NCBI GenBank assembly: GCA_030841035.1
Contig: JAVEDI010000075.1
Location: forward strand, 19,018 to 83,017
Reading direction: 5' to 3'
Length of the DNA stretch: 64,000 bases
Source: Actinomycetota bacterium
Lineage (GTDB): Bacteria; Actinomycetota; Actinomycetes; JACCUZ01
Numbering within the stretch: the stretch's first letter is position 1; the number at the start of each line of letters is the position of its first letter. The translations under genes were made by a program, and so were the position numbers. The notes beneath the pieces were generated by a model, which saw only the letters and a program-made list of their open reading frames with translations, ran no database searches and had not been told where the DNA came from. Positions 8,649 through 16,635 of the stretch are shown here, piece after piece.

Positions 8649-9665
8649 TCACGCCGGGGGCGACTCCCCCCGCCAGCGCCGGGCTGCGAGCAACCGCGCC
8701 AGCTCCTGCTTGATCGGCGGCCGGCTGCCGAAGACCAGCAGGAACATCGCCTCACGCGCGAACCGCTGGGGGTGCTGGTCGCGCAGCACCGAGCGGGACC
8801 CGTGCGCGACCAGCAGGAGCGCCGAAACGCGCCACGCCAGCTCCGCCGCGGCCGCGCGGGCCGCGGGCATCCCCGTCGTCGCGGCCGCGTCCAGCCGCGA
8901 ACGGACCTGCGAGACCTCGTCGAGCAGCTGCGCCGACCCGAGCAGCCGCGCGCACCGGGAGGCGAGGCCCAGCGCGAGCGAGCCGTTGCCGCGCAACGAG
9001 GCGGCGTCACCCGCCTGCCAGTCGGCGTACGTCGTCCGCGCCGTCCACCGGTCCCCCGGCACCGCGTGGCCCTCGAACACCGCTGTGACGGTGCCGCTGG
9101 CCTGCACCGCCACCAGCTCCTGGCGCTCGGTCCGCAGCGTGTCCGCAGCGGCGGCGTCCACGAGCAGCCAGACCACCCCTCCCTCCTCGTCCAGGGCGGC
9201 GACGTGGACGACGTCGATGCGTCCCCAGCCGGTGACCCAGGGCGCGGCGCCGACCAGCCGCCATCCCTCGCCGTCGCGGTGCACCCGCAGCGGCTCGGTG
9301 CCGGGCCGGATGCCGGCGATCGCGGCGCCCGCCCGCACCTCACCTCGGCAGAGCCTGCCCACCCAGCGGTCACGCACCTCGGGCCTCGCCTCGGCCAGCC
9401 GCCGCGCGACGCCCTGGTGCTGCAGCCAGACGAACGCCGTGGTGAGACAGCCCCCGGCGAGCTCCTCGACGACCCGGCCGACGGTCGCCGCGTCGGCGCC
9501 GAGACCGCCGAACCGTCGCGCGACCGGCAGTCCGTAGAGCCCCGCCGCGGCCAGCGCATCGAGGTGCGCCGCCGGCACGAGGTCGCTCCGGTCGACGTCG
9601 AGCGCCGCCGGGTACAGCAGGTCGTCGGCAAGGTGACGGGCCAGCGCGACGAGGTCGTCGCTCAG
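8649..9665 (-). CDS. Acyl-CoA dehydrogenase-like protein
   Basis: The protein has the helical N-domain, beta middle domain and helical C-domain of the acyl-CoA dehydrogenase superfamily (GLYGLPVARRFGG, GWRLVGAAPWVTGWGRIDVV, C-terminal SALLLVAHGSRSVL). The first standard start is GTG 9578, but the upstream frame reads SDDLVALARHLADDLLYPAA then DVDRSDLV, which looks like the missing first helix. No ATG, GTG or TTG precedes it, so I extend to CTG 9665, which overlaps the deacetylase stop as CTGA. From there it is 338 aa, short for the family. The usual catalytic glutamate is not obvious, and an oxidase or monooxygenase-like role is possible. The start codon is uncertain. Confidence 0.75.
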   Translation of the reverse strand: MSDDLVALARHLADDLLYPAALDVDRSDLVPAAHLDALAAAGLYGLPVARRFGGLGADAATVGRVVEELAGGCLTTAFVWLQHQGVARRLAEARPEVRDRWVGRLCRGEVRAGAAIAGIRPGTEPLRVHRDGEGWRLVGAAPWVTGWGRIDVVHVAALDEEGGVVWLLVDAAAADTLRTERQELVAVQASGTVTAVFEGHAVPGDRWTARTTYADWQAGDAASLRGNGSLALGLASRCARLLGSAQLLDEVSQVRSRLDAAATTGMPAARAAAAELAWRVSALLLVAHGSRSVLRDQHPQRFAREAMFLLVFGSRPPIKQELARLLAARRWRGESPPA

Positions 9666-10426
9666 GGCAGCCCGTGCAGGGTCAGGCCGCGGGCTCGTAC
9701 CGCCGCGATGACACCGGGCAGCGCCGCCCCGGTGTGGTCACCGTTCATGTGCATGATCACCACTCCCCCGGCCCTCACCGGCGGGGTGATGGCGTCGCCG
9801 TAGCGGACCCGCCGCACGATCGTCGCTGCCGGCGACCCGGTCCAGTCGCGGGTGTCCACGGTCCAGGTGCACAGCCGGTGCCCCGTCCGCTCGGCCAGGC
9901 TGCGCAGCCGCGCGGAGTAGGCGCCGTCGCCGAACGGCGGCCGGAGCAGGTTGACGCTGCCCCGCGCGTGCGTGTCGCCGTGGCGGATCTGCCACAGCGC
10001 GCGGCGCTCGGTGACCTTGGTGAGGTCGACATGGTCGTGCGTGTGGTTGCCGATGGCGTGGCCTGCGGCACCGATCTGACTGATCAGCCCCGGGTTGGCC
10101 GCGGCCCACGCACCGATCGGGAAGAAGATCGCGCGGACGTGCTCGGCGGCGAGCACCCGCAGGATGCGCCGGACCTGGGCGGGCGATCCACCATCGTCGA
10201 ACGTCAGCCAGACCATCGGTCCCCCGTCCCAGCAGTGCTGGATGCGGGCATGTGTCGCGGCCGGCTCCCGGTGGGTCGTCGCGGCCGGAACCACCGGCAG
10301 GGGCGGGGACACGGCGGCCACGGCCATGCTGAGCAGGCCGGAGAGCACGCCCAGGAGGGCCGCACGCAGCGGGCCGGCCGCGCCGGCGCCGCGGGAGCGG
10401 CCCGTCAGCGTCGGCAGCACCGCCAC
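9662..10426 (-). CDS. Secreted polysaccharide deacetylase (CE4/NodB)
   Basis: A 254-aa carbohydrate esterase 4 protein. After an N-terminal hydrophobic segment (residues 20-40, signal peptide or anchor) it has the five NodB motifs: TFDDG at 75-79 with metal ligand D78, HxxxH with H128 and H132, RPPFG at 162-166, WTVDTRDW and HMNG near the end. Such enzymes remove N-acetyl groups from peptidoglycan or other GlcNAc polymers outside the membrane. The GTG start at 10426 has a G-rich upstream stretch. The next gene on this strand, an acyl-CoA dehydrogenase homologue, starts within its stop codon, an unexpected pairing. Confidence 0.87.
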   Translation of the reverse strand: MAVLPTLTGRSRGAGAAGPLRAALLGVLSGLLSMAVAAVSPPLPVVPAATTHREPAATHARIQHCWDGGPMVWLTFDDGGSPAQVRRILRVLAAEHVRAIFFPIGAWAAANPGLISQIGAAGHAIGNHTHDHVDLTKVTERRALWQIRHGDTHARGSVNLLRPPFGDGAYSARLRSLAERTGHRLCTWTVDTRDWTGSPAATIVRRVRYGDAITPPVRAGGVVIMHMNGDHTGAALPGVIAAVRARGLTLHGLP

Positions 10427-10560
10427 CCCGCCCGTCCCGTCGGTCGTCGCACGTCGACCAGCCTTCCTGACCGGTCACCGAAGCCGCTACCCCGACACGC
10501 CCATCTCGGCGACGCTGCGCGGGTATGCACGCCCGATCCCGACACTGGGAGCATCGGCAG

Positions 10561-11415
10561 GTGCGCATCGCGACCTGGAACGTCAACTCGGTCACCGCCC
10601 GGCTGCCGCGGCTGCTCGACTGGCTCGGCGAGACGCAGCCCGAGGCGGTGTGCCTGCAGGAGACCAAGGTCGCCGGCGACAGCTTCCCCTACGACGCGGT
10701 GCGGGACATGGGCTACGACGTCGCGGCGCGCGGCGACGGGCGGTGGAACGGCGTGGCGATCCTCTCGCGAGCCGGGCTGGAGGAGGTGACGCAGGCCCTC
10801 GTCGGCGAGCCGGGGTTCCCGGCGTCGGAGGCACGGGCGATCGCGGCCACCGTCGCCGGCGTACGGCTGTGGTCGGTCTACGTGCCCAACGGCCGTGAGC
10901 CGGGGCACGACCACTACGCCTACAAGCTGGCCTGGCTGGCCGCGCTGCGCCGCACCGTGGAGGCGGAGCTCGCCGTGGACCGGCCGTTCGCCGCGTTGGG
11001 CGACTACAACGTCGCGCCGACCGACGCCGACGTGTGGGACCCGGCCGCGTTCATCGGCTCGACGCACGTGACCGAGCCGGAGCGCGCGGCGCTGGGCGGG
11101 CTGCGTGAGGCCGGGCTCACCGACATCGTGCCGCGGGCGCTCAAGCACGGCACCCCCTTCACCTACTGGGATTACCGCGCCGGCAGCTTCCACAAGAACC
11201 TGGGCATGCGCATCGACCTGGTCCTTGCCAACGGGCGGTTCACGGCCGCCGTGAGCGACGCCTATGTCGACCGCGAGGCCCGCAAGGGCAAAGGCCCCTC
11301 CGACCATGCCCCCGTCGTGGTCGACCTCGACCTGCCGGTGCCGGCCGGCGTGCCGGCGTCGGAGCGCCAGGTCCCGGTCACACCTGCGCTGCTGCACAAT
11401 GCGGTCGACGGGTAG
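10561..11415 (+). CDS. xth: Exodeoxyribonuclease III (AP endonuclease)
   Basis: A 284-aa Mg-dependent nuclease of the ExoIII/APE1 family: RIATWNVNSV at the N-terminus, catalytic E34 in LQETK, LGDYNVAPTD, and the closing R-DHAPVV type motif (KGPSDHAPVVVD). It cleaves DNA at abasic sites and trims 3' ends in base-excision repair. GTG 10561 starts exactly at the conserved strand, with GAGCAT six nt upstream as a possible -10 box; the longer frame to 10525 adds non-conserved residues. It is followed on the same strand by two WYL regulators. Confidence 0.92.
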   Translation: MRIATWNVNSVTARLPRLLDWLGETQPEAVCLQETKVAGDSFPYDAVRDMGYDVAARGDGRWNGVAILSRAGLEEVTQALVGEPGFPASEARAIAATVAGVRLWSVYVPNGREPGHDHYAYKLAWLAALRRTVEAELAVDRPFAALGDYNVAPTDADVWDPAAFIGSTHVTEPERAALGGLREAGLTDIVPRALKHGTPFTYWDYRAGSFHKNLGMRIDLVLANGRFTAAVSDAYVDREARKGKGPSDHAPVVVDLDLPVPAGVPASERQVPVTPALLHNAVDG

Positions 11416-11439
11416 ATCTCGAGGCCGACAGGGGAAGGC

Positions 11440-12351
11440 GTGCCACAGCATCCCGGGCGTGACCAGACGGCTGGCATGGAGCGGCTCGTGCGCCTGATCA
11501 GCATCCTCAACGGCTCGCAGCTCGCGACGTCCGCCGAGCGTCTGATGGGAGCACTCGGCAGCGAGGACGCCTCGGACGAGGCCCGGCGCAGGATGCTCGA
11601 CCGCGACCTCGGGCACCTCAACCAGCTCGGCTACGACATCCGCAACGTCGCCGGGCCGGGCAGGGAGGGCGCGTACCGCATGTTCGCCCGTGACAACCGG
11701 CTGCGGGTCCTGCTGACCCCGGCGCAGCGCAGCGAGCTGCTGCGGGCCGTGCTGGCCACCGGTCGTGAGGAGCTCGCCGGGGACCTGGACAGCGAGGGTG
11801 GCCGCGCGGCTCGGCGCCGCCCCGGCACCGGGGTCCCGTCGCAGCTGGACCGCGCCCTGCGCGCCGCTGCACGGCACTGCCTGATCCGGTTCGGCTACAA
11901 GGGGCGTACGCGGGTGGTGCATCCCCGCGGCGTGCACAGCGGGCCGTCGGGGTGGTACCTGACCGGTCGGGAGGTCGACGGGGACGTGGTCAAGCAGTTC
12001 GTCGTCTCCCGCATGACGGATGTGACGCTGGACCAGCCCGGCTCCGCCGAGGTGGTCGAGCAGTCGCCCCGGCCCTCGCTGGACCCGCTGAGCTGGCAGC
12101 TGGACTCCCCCGTCGACGTCGTGCTGGAGCTGTCGCCCGAACACCTGCCGGTCGTGGTCGCCGTCCTGGGTCGACCGGTCTCCGTGACGGAGGCCGAGAG
12201 CGTGCTGCAGGCGACGTACCGCGTCACGCACCGCGCGGTCTTCCGGTGGCGGGTCTACGAGCTGGGCACCCGGGTCCGTGTCCTGTCGCCCGCGGACGTC
12301 CGGGCGCAGATGCTGCAGGAGCTGCGATCGATGGCGGACGGCCTCTCGTGA
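11440..12351 (+). CDS. WYL-domain transcriptional regulator, PafB-like
   Basis: About 303 aa. The N-terminus (MERLVRLISILNGSQLATSAERLM onward, interrupted here by helix breaks) is a PafB-type winged helix-turn-helix for DNA binding. The middle region (residues 150-230) carries a WYL-like beta barrel with FGYKGRTRVVHPRGV and SGWYLTGREVDG, followed by a WCX-type C-terminal extension. GTG 11440 is the longest start but its GGGGAAGG is only 1-2 nt away; ATG 11476 fits the family start and is an equally good choice. Its stop overlaps the next gene as GTGA. The pair resembles PafB/PafC, the DNA-damage activator, but lies beside an exonuclease III gene rather than the proteasome locus. Confidence 0.8.
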   Translation: MPQHPGRDQTAGMERLVRLISILNGSQLATSAERLMGALGSEDASDEARRRMLDRDLGHLNQLGYDIRNVAGPGREGAYRMFARDNRLRVLLTPAQRSELLRAVLATGREELAGDLDSEGGRAARRRPGTGVPSQLDRALRAAARHCLIRFGYKGRTRVVHPRGVHSGPSGWYLTGREVDGDVVKQFVVSRMTDVTLDQPGSAEVVEQSPRPSLDPLSWQLDSPVDVVLELSPEHLPVVVAVLGRPVSVTEAESVLQATYRVTHRAVFRWRVYELGTRVRVLSPADVRAQMLQELRSMADGLS

Positions 12352-13355
12352 CTGCCCCCGTGGCGCGGTACGCGCAGCGGATGGCCCGCCTGCCCGACGC
12401 GCTGGCCATCCTGGAGCTGCACCCCGACGGCCTGCCGCTCGCGCAGCTCGCGAACGAGCTGGGCGAGACGACCGAGGGGCTGCGTGAGGCGTTTCTCGCC
12501 TACTACCGGGCCGACGTCGTGGACCTCGCCGACTTCCGGCTGCCGGTGATCGAGTTCGTCGGGCCCGACACGGACGGGACAGGCGGCGAGGACGGCGACC
12601 CGGGCCAGGCCGAGATCGTGCGCGTGGTGCAGTCCGACCCCGAGCACGAGCTCGGTGTCCAGTACCTGTCCGCAGAGCAGCTCGGCGAGCTCTATGCGGC
12701 CGGTGTCGAGCTGCTGGCGCTCGAGCCCGACAACGGGTCACTGGCCGCCGCCGTGGACGCGTTCCGCGCCGGGCTGTGGACCGGCGCGAGCCCGGACGAC
12801 GCGGGCCACGGCGCCGAGCTCGCTCAGCGAATCAACGAGGCGGCCCGCACCGGTCATCGCGTGCGCATCGTCTACTCACGGGCCTGGGTGCCGGGGACCG
12901 CTGCACGCGTCATCGAGCCCTACCGGGTGCTGCGCACCCGCCGTGGGTGGGAGGTGGACGCCGGTCCGGTGGCCGAGAACGGCCGCATCCGCACCTTCCT
13001 GGTGTCGGGGATCTCGGCGCTGCAGGAGCTCGAGGAGCGATTCGAGCGGCCCCCCGACGTCGATGCCCTGATCGCCGCCAACCGGGCACCGGTCGAGGTG
13101 GAGCTGCTCGTGCCGCAGAGCGGACGGTGGGCGGTCGAGCGCTTCGCGGAGTCGGTCCTCGTCGTGCAGGACGACGAGGACTCGGTGGTGCTGCGGGCCT
13201 CGTTCCTCCCGCCGGTGCAGCAGCGGATCGGCCTGATACTCCTCAGCTGCGGGCCGGACGCCTTCGTGATGTCACCCGCGCAGCTGCGCGACGCCGGTGC
13301 CGAGGTCGCCCGTCAGCTCATCGAGCACCACTCGACCCCCGGAAGTCGTCGGTGA
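12348..13355 (+). CDS. WYL-domain transcriptional regulator, PafC-like partner
   Basis: A 335-aa second WYL protein whose GTG start at 12348 overlaps the preceding stop by 4 nt, so the two products are likely made together and may form a heterodimer. It has an N-terminal helix-turn-helix-like segment (RLPDALAILELHPDGLPLAQ), a low-complexity acidic linker (residues 68-85), then a WYL domain (RVRIVYSRAWV, ARVIEPYRVLRTRRGWEVDA) and a C-terminal WCX region. The WYL core reads RRGWEVDA. It is divergent from textbook PafC. Its 3' end overlaps the opposing LytR_C gene by 38 nt. Confidence 0.8.
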   Translation: MTAPVARYAQRMARLPDALAILELHPDGLPLAQLANELGETTEGLREAFLAYYRADVVDLADFRLPVIEFVGPDTDGTGGEDGDPGQAEIVRVVQSDPEHELGVQYLSAEQLGELYAAGVELLALEPDNGSLAAAVDAFRAGLWTGASPDDAGHGAELAQRINEAARTGHRVRIVYSRAWVPGTAARVIEPYRVLRTRRGWEVDAGPVAENGRIRTFLVSGISALQELEERFERPPDVDALIAANRAPVEVELLVPQSGRWAVERFAESVLVVQDDEDSVVLRASFLPPVQQRIGLILLSCGPDAFVMSPAQLRDAGAEVARQLIEHHSTPGSRR

Positions 13356-13914
13356 GGATGACCGTCAGCCGCGTCGTGGAGAGGTTGCTGAACGTGGGTC
13401 GGACACGGACCGGGCCCGGCAGGTCCTCGGCGGCCCGCCGGGCCGCGCCCTTGAGGCCGGGCGGGTAGTAGACGGTCGTCCGGCTCACGTTGCCGCGGAA
13501 GTTGTCGACCTTGAAGACGGTCCAGCCCTTGTCGCGCAGCAGTGCGGCCACCTCCTGGCCCGTCCCACCGGGCGCCGACTGGTTGAAGACCACCACCTCG
13601 GGACGGTGCCGCGGCGGGCCGCTCGTCGGGGCGGCGCTCGCCGTCGACGGCGACGGGGGTGTCGTCGCGGGCGACGCGCTGCGGGACGCCGGCGTACTCG
13701 GCGACGGCGACGTCGGTGTGGACGAGGAAGAGGAGGTGGAGGCCGACGTCGAGATGCCGGCGCCAGAGTCGCCCCGCTTGACCACGGCGAAGATGCCGGT
13801 CAGGACCACCGTGATGGCGAGCACGGCCAGCAGCTGCGTGGCGAAGAGCCGGGCCAGGGGGCCCGCCGCTGGCTCCGTGCCGTCTCTCGACGGCGGGTCG
13901 CCTGGGTCCGACAT
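13318..13914 (-). CDS. Membrane-anchored LytR C-terminal domain protein
   Basis: A 198-aa protein with a short cytoplasmic N-terminus, one membrane span (residues 23-49, ARLFATQLLAVLAITVVLTG), a Ser/Thr/Pro-rich linker of about 50 residues and an extracytoplasmic LytR_C domain (VVVFNQSAPGGTGQEVAALL to the end). LytR_C domains accompany cell-wall polymer ligases, but here no LCP catalytic domain is present. The ATG at 13914 has AGGAG seven to eight nt upstream. It probably acts at the cell envelope; the biochemical role is unknown. Confidence 0.83.
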   Translation of the reverse strand: MSDPGDPPSRDGTEPAAGPLARLFATQLLAVLAITVVLTGIFAVVKRGDSGAGISTSASTSSSSSTPTSPSPSTPASRSASPATTPPSPSTASAAPTSGPPRHRPEVVVFNQSAPGGTGQEVAALLRDKGWTVFKVDNFRGNVSRTTVYYPPGLKGAARRAAEDLPGPVRVRPTFSNLSTTRLTVILTDDFRGSSGAR

Positions 13915-13927
13915 GGTGGTCTCCTGC

Positions 13928-14737
13928 CTAGCTGATGCCCGGGGCGAGGATCTCGTCGAGCGCAGCGAGCACGCCCACGTCCCCGGAACGCTCGATGTCG
14001 CCGACGGGCGGCCGGCGCCACAGCCAGCAGTCCAGGTCGGCTGCCGTCCCGCGGACGCTGGCGGCGGTCTCGCCGCCGAGGTCGCGCGGGGCGACCCGCA
14101 GGTCCGCATCGTCGATCGGCGTGTCGTCGTCGGGATCGATGCCGACGAACCGGCCGAGGGTCAGCACCCAGGAGCCACCGGTGTCGGTGGCCGTCACCCG
14201 CACGGTCCGGGCGGGTGACGCAGTGAACACCCCCCACGGCGGCGCACCGCCGTACATGATCCGCAGCACCTCGTCGACACCGTCGGCGCTGAGCGTCGGG
14301 TCCATCGACGTGCGGTTGCCGGCCGTCAGCTCCGCGTCGAGGCGGTGGATGAGCGCCTCGTGGGCCTGGCGACGGCGGATGAAACCGACCGACTGCTCGC
14401 TGGACCAGGTCCAGGCCGCCGTCTCGGGCGGCGTCGTGGTCAGGGCGTCGACCAGCCCGCGGCTGGCCTCGTCGTAGAAGGCCTCCACCTGGGCTCGGCC
14501 GGCGGGACGGACGACCTCGAGCGCCCGGGTCCCGGAGTGCTCCGTGACGCCCTCGCGGACGATCTCGCCCCAGAACCACTGCACCTCGCCGAGGTGCCAC
14601 AGCAGGTCGACCGCGTCCCAGTCGGGGCACGAGGGCACCCGGGCGCTCGAGGGCGCCTCCGTCAACGCCGCACGGAACCGGGCCGACTCCTGGGCGAGAT
14701 GGCGGAGATAGTCCGGCTGTCCGGAGGTGTCCGTCAT
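13928..14737 (-). CDS. Maleylpyruvate isomerase-family mycothiol-dependent enzyme
   Basis: A 269-aa member of the DinB/MDMPI metalloenzyme superfamily. Metal ligands H48 (LLWHLGEV), E127 and H131 (HEALIHRLDAE) form the zinc site seen in mycothiol-dependent maleylpyruvate isomerase. The N-terminal CPDWDAVDLLWHLGEV block is diagnostic of the family, and an MDMPI_C-type domain follows. The substrate is unknown; no gentisate genes are nearby. The ATG at 14737 has TAGATT six nt upstream and no Shine-Dalgarno, so it is probably leaderless. Confidence 0.85.
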   Translation of the reverse strand: MTDTSGQPDYLRHLAQESARFRAALTEAPSSARVPSCPDWDAVDLLWHLGEVQWFWGEIVREGVTEHSGTRALEVVRPAGRAQVEAFYDEASRGLVDALTTTPPETAAWTWSSEQSVGFIRRRQAHEALIHRLDAELTAGNRTSMDPTLSADGVDEVLRIMYGGAPPWGVFTASPARTVRVTATDTGGSWVLTLGRFVGIDPDDDTPIDDADLRVAPRDLGGETAASVRGTAADLDCWLWRRPPVGDIERSGDVGVLAALDEILAPGIS

Positions 14738-14743
14738 GCCCGC

Positions 14744-14749
14744 AATCTA
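14744..14749 (-). promoter_or_regulatory. -10 box TAGATT, leaderless start of 14737
   Basis: TAGATT on the minus strand ends six nt before the ATG at 14737. No ribosome-binding site lies between them. Confidence 0.6.
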
Positions 14750-14777
14750 GCCACGCCCGCCACAGCGCCCGCAAGGG

Positions 14778-15560
14778 TCACAGTCCCTGCCATGCCGGCT
14801 TGGCGGAGTAGGTCTCGCGGTAGTAGGCCGACAGTGCCAGCTCGCCGGCCGCCGCCTCGTCGACCAGCACGCTGACGTGCGGGTGCAGCTGCAGCACCGA
14901 CGCGGGGCAGGACGCCGACACCGGTCCTTCCGCCATCGCGCGCACCGCGGGGGCCTTCGCCGCACCGGTCGCGACCAGCACGAGATGGCGCGCGGCCGAG
15001 ATCGTGCCGAGCCCCTGGGTGAGGACGTGGCGCGGGACGTCCTCGGGCGAGTCGAAGAACCGCGCGTTGTCCGCGCGCGTCTGCGCCGTCAGGGTCTTGA
15101 TGCGGGTACGCGAGGTCAGCGACGAGCCGGGCTCGTTGAACGCGACGTGCCCGTCGGTGCCGATGCCGAGCAGCTGCAGGTCGACCCCACCGGCCGCGGC
15201 GATGGCCGCTTCGTACGCCGCGCACGCGCCCGGCAGGTCGTGGGCGCGACCGTCGGGGGCCTGCACAGCGCCCGGGGCGAAGTCGACCTGCTCCTCCAGG
15301 TCCCGGCGGATCACCGAGCGGTAGCGCTGCGGGTGATCGGCAGGCAGCCCGACGTACTCGTCGAGCAGGAAGCCCCGGGCGCGGGCGAAGCTGACGTCCC
15401 CAGCTGCGTGGCGGCGGCTTAGCTCGGCGTAGACACCCAGCGGGCTCGAGCCGGTGGCCAGGCCGAGCACCGCCTCGGGTGTGCGCGCCAGCAGCGCCAC
15501 GACGGCGTCCGCGGCCACAGCGGCGATGTCTCGGGCAGCGGGCAGGATCACGACCTCCAT
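14778..15560 (-). CDS. nagB: Glucosamine-6-phosphate deaminase
   Basis: A 260-aa NagB-type isomerase/deaminase that converts glucosamine 6-phosphate to fructose 6-phosphate and ammonia. Phosphate-loop LATGSSP (34-40), D67 in LLDEYVGL, and catalytic D136 and H138 in GIGTDGHVAFNEPG are all present, as is the SLTSRTRIKTLT block; these features separate it from 6-phosphogluconolactonase. ATG 15560 begins at the conserved MEVVILP; GTG 15569 is an alternative three codons upstream. No nagA or transporter is adjacent. It links amino-sugar recycling to glycolysis. Confidence 0.9.
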   Translation of the reverse strand: MEVVILPAARDIAAVAADAVVALLARTPEAVLGLATGSSPLGVYAELSRRHAAGDVSFARARGFLLDEYVGLPADHPQRYRSVIRRDLEEQVDFAPGAVQAPDGRAHDLPGACAAYEAAIAAAGGVDLQLLGIGTDGHVAFNEPGSSLTSRTRIKTLTAQTRADNARFFDSPEDVPRHVLTQGLGTISAARHLVLVATGAAKAPAVRAMAEGPVSASCPASVLQLHPHVSVLVDEAAAGELALSAYYRETYSAKPAWQGL

Positions 15561-15639
15561 GACCGCCACCGTGTCATTGCCGCCGGCGTGACGCGAGCGC
15601 CGGTGGCCGGTCGGGGTCTGCCGGCCGAGCGTGGCCCGT

Positions 15640-15645
15640 TAGGTT
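15640..15645 (+). promoter_or_regulatory. -10 box TAGGTT, leaderless start of 15652
   Basis: TAGGTT ends six nt before ATG 15652, and the intervening CCCGCC carries no Shine-Dalgarno. Confidence 0.6.
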
Positions 15646-15651
15646 CCCGCC

Positions 15652-16635
15652 ATGCAGACACGCACTCTCGGACGTACCGGCCGGCCCGTCTCGGTCATCG
15701 GCCTGGGCTGCTGGCAGCTCGGTGCCGACTGGGGAGCCGTCACCGAGGACGACGCCCTCGCCGTGCTGCACGCCGCCGTCGACGCGGGTGTGACGTTCTT
15801 CGACACGGCCGACGTCTACGGCGACGGGCGCAGCGAGCGGCTCCTCGGACGGCTGCTCGCCGAGCGCGGCGACGGCCTCACCGTGGCCACCAAGGCGGGC
15901 CGTCGGGCCGATCCCCACGTGCCGGAGGCCTTCACCCCGGCGGCGCTGCGTGGCTGGCTGGACCGCAGCCGACGCAACCTCGGCGTCGACACGATCGACC
16001 TGGTGCAGCTGCACTGCCCGCCGACCCCGGTCTACTCCGAGGACCGCGTCTTCGACGCGCTGGACACCCTCGTCGAGGACGAGGTGATCGCGGCGTACGG
16101 CGTCTCGGTCGAGACCGTCGAGGAGGCCCTGACCGCCATCGCGAGACCCGGCGTCGCGACCGTGCAGATCATCCTCAACGCCTTCCGGCACAAGCCGCTC
16201 GAGCGAGTCCTGCCCGCGGCCCGGGAGGCAGGCGTGGGCATCGTGGCGCGGGTGCCGCTGGCCAGCGGGCTGCTCGGCGGCAGGTACGACGCCGCGACGA
16301 CGTTCGCCCAGGACGACCATCGCAGCTACAACCGCCACGGGGAGGCCTTCGACGTGGGCGAGACGTTCAGCGGCGTCCCCTACGACGTCGGCGTCGCCGC
16401 GGCCCGCAGCATCGCCGCCCTGACGCCCGACGGCGCCACGACGGCCCAGCTGGCACTGCGGTGGATCCTCGACCAGCCGGGGGTCAGCACGGTCATCCCC
16501 GGTGCGCGCAACCCCGAGCAGGCCCGCGCGAACGCCGCCGCGGCCGACCTGCCCGCCCTCGACGGCCACACGCTCGATGCCGTGCGGGAGGTCTACGACC
16601 GCGACATCCGCGAGCACGTGCACGACCGCTGGTGA
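15652..16635 (+). CDS. Aldo/keto reductase
   Basis: A 327-aa AKR with the NADPH-dependent TIM-barrel fold. The catalytic tetrad is complete: D51, Y56, K81 and H121 (FFDTADVYGDGR, ATKAG, LVQLHC). The C-terminal NADPH-binding segment is VSTVIPGARNPEQ. The physiological substrate is not shown by sequence; the protein resembles the YdhF/YajO-like general AKR group. The last 43 nt overlap the convergent trmB coding end. Confidence 0.88.
   Translation: MQTRTLGRTGRPVSVIGLGCWQLGADWGAVTEDDALAVLHAAVDAGVTFFDTADVYGDGRSERLLGRLLAERGDGLTVATKAGRRADPHVPEAFTPAALRGWLDRSRRNLGVDTIDLVQLHCPPTPVYSEDRVFDALDTLVEDEVIAAYGVSVETVEEALTAIARPGVATVQIILNAFRHKPLERVLPAAREAGVGIVARVPLASGLLGGRYDAATTFAQDDHRSYNRHGEAFDVGETFSGVPYDVGVAAARSIAALTPDGATTAQLALRWILDQPGVSTVIPGARNPEQARANAAAADLPALDGHTLDAVREVYDRDIREHVHDRW

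Noticed and set aside
11440..13355. Naming the WYL pair pafB and pafC outright
   Set aside because: The proteasome locus is absent, the second protein is divergent, and a canonical pafBC may exist elsewhere; only a likeness is claimed.
14778..15560. 6-phosphogluconolactonase instead of NagB
   Set aside because: The LLDEYVGL and GIGTDGHVAFNEPG motifs with the SRTRIKTLT block favour the deaminase, and no pentose-phosphate genes are adjacent.
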